20,150 nucleotides of DNA, from the IMG/VR virus record IMGVR_UViG_3300035698_022841, positions 1 to 20,150 of that record; one strand, 5' to 3'. Shown one piece after another: positions 7,616-14,065 of the stretch (within the stretch, counting starts at the first letter, position 1; every line of letters starts with the position of its first letter). The stretch comes from a virus. The notes beneath the pieces are model-generated. The model was given only the letters and a program-made list of their open reading frames with translations, was not told the DNA's origin and made no database searches. The translations under genes were made by a program, and so were the position numbers.

Positions 7616-9565
7616 TTATTTCATTTTTTCATTTTCGCTGGTTACGTTCTTAAGGGTGTCTTTCACGGCAAACATGGATTTCAATTCACGAACGACTCCA
7701 TCAATTACATCCATAGCATTCTTCACAGCTTGACCATCTATGTCCGGCAACCCAAGGCGTGTAGCAAGAAGCAAAGCTGCTAAGTGCGATATACATTCCT
7801 CGAATTGTGGAACATAGTCACCGAATACCTTGATGTTTTGAGGTGTTATGAAATTAAGTGATAGGACTGAGTCTACAGTTGCCTCGTCTGGCATGGCCGC
7901 TGCAAGTTTTACAGTATTAAATTTCAGTCTACCGTTGTTTGTATCTGCTTTTCTGGCTACGGTTTGTATCGGGTGGTTGAACCCGGATGCCTTAACGATA
8001 CCATCAGCTTCGGATCTTCGAAGTATCAACTTAGCTTCGTCAACAGTCGAACCAAGCTTCACTAGGGCCGATAGAGCTGCAAATTTATCAACGCCATGTT
8101 CGGTGTCTAGACTATCTGGTTTAGTCTCTACCATTCCTGATATAGCGTATGAATTACCAGTCCACTTAATCGTAAGATTGTTCCCATTAGATATTGACAG
8201 ATTAGCTACTTTATCCATGTCTTCATAATTGAATGAAGCGCTAGCCTTGTTGCCTAATGGTATAAACCTCATGCATGATGGGACATAATATTTGCCAGCT
8301 TCTTTTACTATGGTCTTGAGTAATGGAGTACAGACTATCTGGATCTCTTTGCCGTAGATAGTTTCACCCTCCATTTGGATGCCCTCTGCTGTTTTGGTTA
8401 TGACTGACTTCAATTTTACAGGGATTGTTGCAATAGAATGTTTCAGGTCTTGACCGAAGATAAATGTACCGTAGTCACCAGTTATTCCGGCTTCTTTAGT
8501 GTATCTGGATGATGGAGTACTTGATTCTTTACCGGCAATCTTCTCTTGAAATGCGAATACATTACCATTTGTAAAGATCTTTTCGCTTACTGGGTCAAGA
8601 TCGAAATCAACAACATTTATAAAAGCAATACCATCTTTATTTGATCCAGCTAGTTTTGCAATATATGTACCATCAGATTCGATTTCAGCAAAGCCTGATT
8701 TTAGGTCCCCAGAGATAAAGACATTACTTTTATTTCTTGAGTCTTCGATTATATGGTAACCATTGATTGATGCTTCCTTCAGAACACTGTCGCCAAATAG
8801 CTCCCTTATTTTCCTGGAGTCAACAGTAATCGATTCTGGTGCATAAAGATAATCAGATGTAGTAGTTACCTTATATTTACCAGCAACCTTTTCTATCTCA
8901 ATTATTGAGGCTGGTAATTCACTATTGATAGCACTCTTGTCGTCAGTACTCTTTGATGACTCGGCTGCAAGTTTTCTTACTGCTGAAAATGTACCGTTAG
9001 AAACGAACCCTGCGGCTATCTTTTCGTTAGAATCTATTTCATCCAGAACCTTTTCCAGGTCATATCTTGACGCAGTAGGAAGTACCTGGTCCAATAATGA
9101 TGCAATTATCTCTCTACCTGAATCTGGTGGCCTGGTATAATTACCAAGTGAAGTATCTTCCTTTTTTACTTCCTCACCTGGCTTGGCAACTCTATCAAAA
9201 ATCTGATGATTGAACAATATTTCGTCCAAGCGCTCTTCATTGAGAGGAAGCCACTTGCCGTTATGATTAAATATGTCCATTGGAGCCAAAACTGGCTTTC
9301 CATTTTTGCTTGATATGATAACAGGAACGGTTAAGGCGTTGTTTATGACCAAAGTACCATAGGCGAATCCAGCCTGCTCATCTTTCTTTTGGAACTGAAG
9401 TGTAGTATCAAATTTACCTATGAATGGCATCTTGTTATATATATGTTTGGTTATTTCATGTTCCCAATTCTTTGGGTCGCCAAGAATAAGCTCACTACCG
9501 GTTTTTTCGAAACTAACAGGTGTGACAAAAAAATCATCTTCCTGAATTAAATCCTCTAATGTCAT
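7616..9565 (-). CDS. Large 649-aa virion protein candidate, unknown function
   Basis: The longest gene in the window, second in the leftward operon, 9 bases after the spike gene. It starts MTLEDLIQEDDFF with GGAGTT just upstream. An N-terminal domain (about 1-125) contains GFAYGTLVINNALTVPVII and APMDIFNHNGKWLPL, patterns I associate with a conserved but unnamed structural family in large metagenomic phages. The centre is beta-rich with many Gly/Thr/Ser residues. The C-terminus is helical (HLAALLLATRLGLPDIDG, then VVRELKSMF). No catalytic motif, membrane segment or tag is seen. Position beside the tail spike suggests a tail, baseplate or inner-capsid part. Function is unknown. Confidence 0.8.
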   Translation of the reverse strand: MTLEDLIQEDDFFVTPVSFEKTGSELILGDPKNWEHEITKHIYNKMPFIGKFDTTLQFQKKDEQAGFAYGTLVINNALTVPVIISSKNGKPVLAPMDIFNHNGKWLPLNEERLDEILFNHQIFDRVAKPGEEVKKEDTSLGNYTRPPDSGREIIASLLDQVLPTASRYDLEKVLDEIDSNEKIAAGFVSNGTFSAVRKLAAESSKSTDDKSAINSELPASIIEIEKVAGKYKVTTTSDYLYAPESITVDSRKIRELFGDSVLKEASINGYHIIEDSRNKSNVFISGDLKSGFAEIESDGTYIAKLAGSNKDGIAFINVVDFDLDPVSEKIFTNGNVFAFQEKIAGKESSTPSSRYTKEAGITGDYGTFIFGQDLKHSIATIPVKLKSVITKTAEGIQMEGETIYGKEIQIVCTPLLKTIVKEAGKYYVPSCMRFIPLGNKASASFNYEDMDKVANLSISNGNNLTIKWTGNSYAISGMVETKPDSLDTEHGVDKFAALSALVKLGSTVDEAKLILRRSEADGIVKASGFNHPIQTVARKADTNNGRLKFNTVKLAAAMPDEATVDSVLSLNFITPQNIKVFGDYVPQFEECISHLAALLLATRLGLPDIDGQAVKNAMDVIDGVVRELKSMFAVKDTLKNVTSENEKMK

Positions 9566-9573
9566 TTTAACTC

Positions 9574-10284
9574 CTACGCCTTAACAATCAAGTTGTTGTT
9601 TATTGTAACCCTTTTTTTACTGTCTATTGAAAGAACTGTCGAACCATCTATAAGCAGCTTCACGAGGCCAGCTGCCTTACCTATTTGTAGTGTTATCTCT
9701 CCTGAAGTAGAATCAGGAACAGATTGTATCTTTAATTCAAAGTTGCCTGACTTATTGTCTCTATCGTTATCTATTTTTAGGTGGCTGTTGCCTACGAAGA
9801 ATTCTAGATTATCACAAAAAGCCAAAATCATGTTTATGTCTCCGGGAAGAAAGTACATTTGACATATGTCAGATGCTTGAAGCTGTAATACCCCTGATGC
9901 CTCAACTTTCATTAGGTTGTTCTTTGGTCCAACCATGCCGAAGTCGCCCATTGACCACAATGGCCTATTGCTTCTAAATCCTACTTCATCCCCATCGTCT
10001 TCGTCATTCGATCCCTTGCCCTGGCTGAGTGCTGCTATAAATCCAAGTATTACATAATCACCATTTTCAAGTTCAGTGACTACACACAATGAATCCTTGG
10101 CAGGTACATGAACAAAGCCACTACCTGTTTTTGTGTCAAAATATGATGATACACATTGTATATTTTTTGGCTCAGAGTTAAACAGAGCCACATCTACTGT
10201 ATAATTATTAGGGTCAACATCAACTACTCTGCCAATTTGCAGGGCATTACGAGGCGGTCCTTGGGTTCTTGTTGTTATATCCAT
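9574..10284 (-). CDS. Tail spike / baseplate protein with gpV/gp5-type OB fold
   Basis: 236 aa, first gene of the leftward operon. Residues about 15-85 read as the OB-fold of phage spike proteins (P2 gpV, T4 gp5, gp45-like): LQIGRVVDVDPNNYTVDVAL, then a strand pair ending GDYVILGFI. A Ser/Asn/Asp-rich linker is followed by regular beta repeats (SGNFELKIQS, GEITLQIGKA, VKLLIDGS, LSIDSKKRVTINN), as expected for a trimeric beta-prism or helix that forms the puncturing tip. The start is weakly supported, since the ATG has no good Shine-Dalgarno site. It suggests a tail with a membrane-puncturing tip, most often a contractile one. Confidence 0.8.
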   Translation of the reverse strand: MDITTRTQGPPRNALQIGRVVDVDPNNYTVDVALFNSEPKNIQCVSSYFDTKTGSGFVHVPAKDSLCVVTELENGDYVILGFIAALSQGKGSNDEDDGDEVGFRSNRPLWSMGDFGMVGPKNNLMKVEASGVLQLQASDICQMYFLPGDINMILAFCDNLEFFVGNSHLKIDNDRDNKSGNFELKIQSVPDSTSGEITLQIGKAAGLVKLLIDGSTVLSIDSKKRVTINNNLIVKA

Positions 10285-10340
10285 AGACCAATTTTAGTAT
10301 AATTAATGTAAGAATCGCAAGCTTAATAGTTCTGTATGCT
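10285..10340. other. Leader of the leftward structural operon
   Basis: A short AT-rich stretch between the DUF1232 terminator and the spike gene ATG. On the minus strand it contains TATACT and AATTATACTAAAAT within 30 bases of the ATG, but no -35 at correct spacing, no TGGTATAAGA and no exact TATAAATA. A promoter for the leftward operon must lie here or upstream; I cannot define it. Confidence 0.4.
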
Positions 10341-10360
10341 AAAAAGGGGCATAAGGCCCC
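10341..10360 (-). terminator. Intrinsic terminator after the DUF1232 gene
   Basis: Read leftward, GGGGC-CTTAT-GCCCC forms a 5-bp all-GC stem followed at once by TTTTT and then AGCATA. It begins 4 bases beyond the DUF1232 stop. The TTTTAGCATA tail recurs behind other terminators in the window. Confidence 0.8.
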
Positions 10361-10364
10361 TGCA

Positions 10365-10694
10365 CTATTTTGTCCTATTGGTCATGCTGCTGTACATGCT
10401 GTATATCTCGCCTAGTGCGACTGACATTACAACTAAATCATCAGCATACCCAATTATAGGTATTGAATCTGGTATCAAGTCAAATGGCTGAATAAAATAT
10501 ATTAGTGCTGCTATGGCCAAAAATCTAACTTTTCCAGATCCGTCCTTGAGGTATCTGTACAGTTCCATGACTTTGGCCCTTATCTTGCTATCACTTATTG
10601 CTTCGATTTTTTCTGTTGCCTCTGATAGGGTTTCCTTTACTCCCTCATCATCAAGGCGGGTTTTGTAAAATTCCGAGTCCCTTATACTCACCAT
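10365..10694 (-). CDS. DUF1232 / YkvA-like small membrane protein
   Basis: 109 aa. Residues 57-95 carry the DUF1232 signature: an apolar helix FLAIAALIYFI, then QPFDLIPDSIPIIGYADD (69-86), then a second apolar helix LVVMSVALGEIY. The IxPxDLIPDxIPxxGxxDD core is diagnostic. The family (YkvA and relatives) is a widespread bacterial inner-membrane family of unknown role. The start is ambiguous: GGAG lies only one base before the ATG at 10694, and the adjacent GTG at 10691 has better spacing. It is co-transcribed with the 53-aa gene from the promoter at 10942 and closed by its own terminator, so it is separate from the structural operon. Confidence 0.88.
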   Translation of the reverse strand: MVSIRDSEFYKTRLDDEGVKETLSEATEKIEAISDSKIRAKVMELYRYLKDGSGKVRFLAIAALIYFIQPFDLIPDSIPIIGYADDLVVMSVALGEIYSMYSSMTNRTK

Positions 10695-10747
10695 ACTCCT
10701 TTTTATTGTTATTATTATTTACCATTGAACTCGTCTACCAGCTCCTC

Positions 10748-10909
10748 TCAGAAATTCCTCATTAAGAATTCAATTTCTCTTGATTTCGGTTCATCATCTT
10801 TGTCCTGGTTTTCCAGGTTACCACTCAACCCGTTAAAAAATAATGGTCCGTCCTTGTCCATTACCATACGATTGTCCACGATTGATGCATTACCAAAGAT
10901 CATTTTCAT
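10748..10909 (-). CDS. Small unknown protein, 53 aa
   Basis: The reading frame stays open further upstream, but the true start is probably ATG 10909 (MKMIFGNASIVDN): GGGAAGGG lies just before it, and the TGGTATAAGA promoter lies only 33 bases ahead, inside the longer frame. The protein is acidic to neutral, with a DKDDEPKSRE patch and no membrane segment or known motif. First gene of a two-gene unit with DUF1232. Function unknown. Confidence 0.6.
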   Translation of the reverse strand: MKMIFGNASIVDNRMVMDKDGPLFFNGLSGNLENQDKDDEPKSREIEFLMRNF

Positions 10910-10941
10910 TTGAATTCCCTTCCCTAATGTTATCACTATTT

Positions 10942-10951
10942 TCTTATACCA
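10942..10951 (-). promoter_or_regulatory. Extended -10 promoter TGGTATAAGA (53-aa/DUF1232 unit)
   Basis: Read leftward, TGGTATAAGA, one of five identical copies, all upstream of minus-strand units. TG-G-TATAAG fits a bacterial extended -10 element; no TTGACA-like -35 is seen. The expected start near 10936 gives a leader of about 27 bases with a strong ribosome site. Confidence 0.75.
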
Positions 10952-10986
10952 GGCTTTTGGGCATAATTTTGTGGTTGCCGCCACTA

Positions 10987-10994
10987 TATAAATA
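10987..10994 (+). promoter_or_regulatory. Possible T4-type late promoter TATAAATA for the rightward operon
   Basis: TATAAATA within TATATAAATA, 54 bases before the ATG at 11048, in the only gap upstream of the rightward structural operon. No -35 box at 16-18 bp is visible, as for sigma-gp55-type late promoters. It matches the octamer and spacing seen before the 312-aa gene. It lies inside the transcribed or upstream zone of the opposing 53-aa unit. Confidence 0.45.
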
Positions 10995-11047
10995 GCAATA
11001 TACTTATGATGAACAAAACACAAATTTTTAATGGTTCTGGAGATAAA

Positions 11048-12169
11048 ATGTATAAAATTAGTTCACAAGTTATTGATTACTACGATGATGAGCGCATGGT
11101 TCTTGAATTTGCTGACGACATGCCTGACTATGTGAAAACTTCCAGTTTGGTAGATTATGATGAAATGGATAGCATCCTAGACGATGATTATGCTGTCATC
11201 ATGATAACCAAGACAGGAAGCAAGATAAAGAGATACCCTGTTTTTGATAAGCCTCACACATGGTTATCGTGCCAAGCATTTCTCAAGACAGCTGGAAAAT
11301 TACCGGCAAGTGCTATTGAAGTGGCAGCGACTAGTCTCTTTTCTAGTTGTTTGTACCATAATATAGAATGTCCAGATATGATTTCAAAGATGGCTTCAGA
11401 TATTAGCTCAAACACTGTATACGTAGATGAAGGGAAAGATAACCCATTCGAATATCATCTCAATGTTGAACTAATGAAGAAACAGGCCAGTAATATAAGC
11501 GACGATGAATATGGTGTCGTAGTTGGCGACAAAAGAATGTACCCACTTAACAACAAAACCAATGTCGAGTTGGCTATAGGTTATTTCGAAAAAAACAGTA
11601 AGGTATTAATCCCTGATATAAAACATCAGTTTGCAACCAATATATGTAAGTCTGCTAGTAGGTTCGATATTGATGTGCCAAATTCAATCTCTATATATAC
11701 TAATGAAGAAAAAGGAAACAGGATTGGTTTAAATATAAAACGCAGACGGATTTTTGCAAAGACAGCAGAACACCGTGAATTCCTGGATACTCTTCAATCT
11801 AAGTTTATGGACATGGGGAAAGATGAGATTATAGACTATTTATCTGAATTTGATAAAATAGCTGAACTATCAAGGCATTGGGGATTAGAATTGAATGATC
11901 CATATGTTAGTGTTCTAGAAAAGTCAGCTGAAAATTTTTTTGAGGATGGAGATAATCTTGGGAGCATTAAATCACCAGCAGGAAAAGGATCAAACGTAAA
12001 GAGTAAGGATATAACAGCCTACGCCAATGGTAGTGCTAGTGTTGAACTATTAAGTAGACTTCCAGACGATATCGTTAACGGATTCTTAACTGAACCGCTC
12101 GATACGTATAAGGATATGCCTGACATTCAAAAGAAAGTAATCATAGACGGTGTACTAGGAAAACTATAA
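11048..12169 (+). CDS. Unknown 373-aa phage protein, first gene of rightward operon
   Basis: The frame opens at 11006, but ATG 11048 (MYKISSQVIDYYDDERM) is preferred because TGGAG lies 6-8 bases before it, while the upstream ATG has no ribosome site. The N-terminal part is very acidic (YDEMDSILDDDYAVIMITK). The middle has alternating beta and helical segments (VVVGDKRMYPLNNKTNVELAIGYFE, with Cys-containing helices such as FATNICKSASRFDID). The C-terminus ends in helices (YKDMPDIQKKVIIDGVLGKL). No catalytic motif, tag or membrane segment. Placement before the portal-containing cluster suggests a virion or assembly protein. Function not recognised. Confidence 0.78.
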   Translation: MYKISSQVIDYYDDERMVLEFADDMPDYVKTSSLVDYDEMDSILDDDYAVIMITKTGSKIKRYPVFDKPHTWLSCQAFLKTAGKLPASAIEVAATSLFSSCLYHNIECPDMISKMASDISSNTVYVDEGKDNPFEYHLNVELMKKQASNISDDEYGVVVGDKRMYPLNNKTNVELAIGYFEKNSKVLIPDIKHQFATNICKSASRFDIDVPNSISIYTNEEKGNRIGLNIKRRRIFAKTAEHREFLDTLQSKFMDMGKDEIIDYLSEFDKIAELSRHWGLELNDPYVSVLEKSAENFFEDGDNLGSIKSPAGKGSNVKSKDITAYANGSASVELLSRLPDDIVNGFLTEPLDTYKDMPDIQKKVIIDGVLGKL

Positions 12170-12181
12170 GGACTGGTTGAA

Positions 12182-13060
12182 ATGAGACTAAATAAATCAG
12201 GCTTCATGCTAGGGTTCACTAGTGGAATAGGCAAGATAGCATCCATAGATAAGTTAGCCATCAAAAAAAGAATACTCGAATTCCTAGGTAAAACCGTAGG
12301 CGGATATGCTAAGAAAAATTTACTTCCAGTACTCGGTGAAGCCGCAGGATGGACACTGGGATCAAATATATTCAAAAATTTATCTGATGGTGATGAGATT
12401 TCTCCAAGTAAGTTAAGTGATGATTTCATGAATAACGTAGCTATGTTCGGTGGATTTAAGTTGCTTGGTAGTGGACTCAGCGCTAGCGCTGGTGGAATCA
12501 GTAAGGGTCTTGGCGCGGTTGCCAAAAGACTTGGATATGTTGCTGGTAAAGTTCCATCAGCTGCAGCCCAAGCATCCAAGGCGGCAGTGAAGATGAGGGC
12601 ATCAGCTAGGAAAATGTTATCATCTCCAATGGGACGCGAGATTGCCAAACAAAAAATTAAAATGAGAAAATTATGGAATAAAGAAGGATGGACTGCCATA
12701 GGTGCTGGTGTTGGTGCTTACGCTGGATATGATCCAGATAACCCAATTTCTAGTACTATTTCAGGTGGAGTAAAAGGCGGACTGTACGGTAAGATACTCG
12801 GTGGTGCTGCAGGTAAGCGGTCAGTAAAGCCATTAGCAGAATCGTACGGAGCAAAGCCAATGAAGCTTCCAGATAAAAGTTGGCTTGGTGAAATAACTAG
12901 CCAAATAAAACCAAACATAAAGGGCGGAATCGCCATGGGTGCCTTGGGTGATGCCCTTCAGAAGAAACAAAAAAGACAACAGGACAAGCAAATAAAGCAA
13001 TATTATGAACAACTAAGAAAATCACAACAACAACAACAATCATACGGGATGAAACGTTAA
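12182..13060 (+). CDS. Tagged glycine-rich 292-aa protein, candidate ejected/internal protein
   Basis: Starts MRLNKSGFMLGFTSGIGK, a variant of the tag and the only one seen on the plus strand, with AAGGA upstream. The body alternates basic and small apolar residues (FGGFKLLGSGLSASAGG, AAAQASKAAVKMRASARK). Residues about 178-218 form a glycine-zipper-like block (AIGAGVGAYAGYDPDN, GGVKGGLYGKILGGAAG), a pattern known from membrane-inserting proteins. The C-terminus is a hydrophilic Lys/Gln tail (QQDKQIKQYYEQLRKS, then QQQQQ). The stop overlaps the next start by one base. A pore-forming or membrane-crossing ejection protein is a reasonable inference, not shown. Confidence 0.75.
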   Translation: MRLNKSGFMLGFTSGIGKIASIDKLAIKKRILEFLGKTVGGYAKKNLLPVLGEAAGWTLGSNIFKNLSDGDEISPSKLSDDFMNNVAMFGGFKLLGSGLSASAGGISKGLGAVAKRLGYVAGKVPSAAAQASKAAVKMRASARKMLSSPMGREIAKQKIKMRKLWNKEGWTAIGAGVGAYAGYDPDNPISSTISGGVKGGLYGKILGGAAGKRSVKPLAESYGAKPMKLPDKSWLGEITSQIKPNIKGGIAMGALGDALQKKQKRQQDKQIKQYYEQLRKSQQQQQSYGMKR

Positions 13061-13644
13061 TGACTCCAAAATTAATATTAGATTTCTTCAAGAGGAATCC
13101 AGAGTGGATTGAATGGGAGCCTGAGACTATTTGGGCAGAATTCAATAGAGAATTACCGTCTACCGGTGAAAGTCATGAGATAAGGCGTGAGCAAAAGGAT
13201 ATGATTTTAGCTGTAAAGCTATGTCTATCTAATGATATGCCATGGGATCAATGGAACGTATTCGATAAAGTTGCGATATCTTTCAATGATAAGATAGCCA
13301 TATTTGATATAATGCAGGCCCCATCCTTAGGCGAGATATCATTTGCTGTAGAAATGATGAAGGATATACGCGCCAGTGAATTCTCTGAAGAAATAAGATC
13401 ATATGTAGCCGCAGTAGCAAAGGATGAAGGTTTTTTGGTTATGCCAGACAATCTTCAATTTTGCCAAGAGAGACTTAATTATCTAAACAGGAAATTCGTT
13501 AGAGAGACAGCCGAAGTTAAGTTAGCGTGGATGTTAGCAAAGATAACTGGTAATATTAAGTCTGGCTCTGATGATGATATGGTTACAGTCCAGTGTACCA
13601 AATTAATGGCGGTGGATAAATATGTCAAATCTAAAAAAGATTAA
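13060..13644 (+). CDS. Unknown 194-aa protein upstream of portal
   Basis: Starts MTPKLILDFFKRNPEWIEWEPETIW, a pattern I recall from conserved uncharacterised genes near the portal of large metagenomic phages. It is all-helical and acidic, with FAVEMMKDIRASEFSEEIRSYVAAVAKDEG in the centre. It overlaps the upstream stop by one base and the next gene by 23 bases, so it is tightly coupled. No tag or enzymatic motif. A head or neck assembly role is guessed only from position. Confidence 0.75.
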   Translation: MTPKLILDFFKRNPEWIEWEPETIWAEFNRELPSTGESHEIRREQKDMILAVKLCLSNDMPWDQWNVFDKVAISFNDKIAIFDIMQAPSLGEISFAVEMMKDIRASEFSEEIRSYVAAVAKDEGFLVMPDNLQFCQERLNYLNRKFVRETAEVKLAWMLAKITGNIKSGSDDDMVTVQCTKLMAVDKYVKSKKD

Positions 13645-14065
13645 AAGTAAGTTCCTGAAAAAGGCGAGTATATCTTCTGGATTTAGGTCTGCAGTTGGAG
13701 CCGCTACTGCGGGCTATAGTGGGTTTATGTTGACCACAGATATGGCCGAAGAATTAGCTAAGTACATGGAAAAGGATAATAGATACTTGGCCATACACGC
13801 AATAAGGGACGGGATAATATTGGGTTCCTTTGGCTATGATTTTGGGTCTATGTCCGAAAAAGAACTAGAAGAAATGATAGCCGAAAAATTTAACAAAACA
13901 TTAGATGAGATAGGTTCTATATACAAGAAGCTATATAAACAAATACAGGAATCTAATTCTAGGGTAATTTCTGTATCCTCAAGAGCTGGAGAAATTATAG
14001 GAAGGGCTAAAAATAGGCTTTCTGATTTGATCCACGGAGGATTATTCGGAAACAGGTATAAATAA
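13622..14065 (+). CDS. Unknown 147-aa protein upstream of portal
   Basis: The ATG at 13622 lies within the end of the previous gene and has GGTGG 7-10 bases upstream. The basic N-terminus (MSNLKKIKSKFLKKAS) leads to a short semi-apolar segment (SAVGAATAGYSGFMLT), then an acidic helical region (KELEEMIAEKFNKTLDEIGSIYKKLYKQI) able to form a coiled coil, and a basic end. The stop overlaps the portal start by one base. It does not match a family I know. Coupling to the portal suggests a portal-associated or internal head protein. Confidence 0.7.
   Translation: MSNLKKIKSKFLKKASISSGFRSAVGAATAGYSGFMLTTDMAEELAKYMEKDNRYLAIHAIRDGIILGSFGYDFGSMSEKELEEMIAEKFNKTLDEIGSIYKKLYKQIQESNSRVISVSSRAGEIIGRAKNRLSDLIHGGLFGNRYK

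Noticed and set aside
10910-11023. N-terminal extension of the 53-aa gene to an ATG at 11023
   Set aside because: It would start upstream of the promoter and overlap the opposing operon leader. The ribosome site is at the internal ATG 10909.
14057-14064. TATAAATA directly before the portal ATG
   Set aside because: It overlaps the end of the previous gene, and transcription would begin after the portal start codon, so it cannot serve the portal. Likely chance, as are copies inside genes near 593 and 2756.
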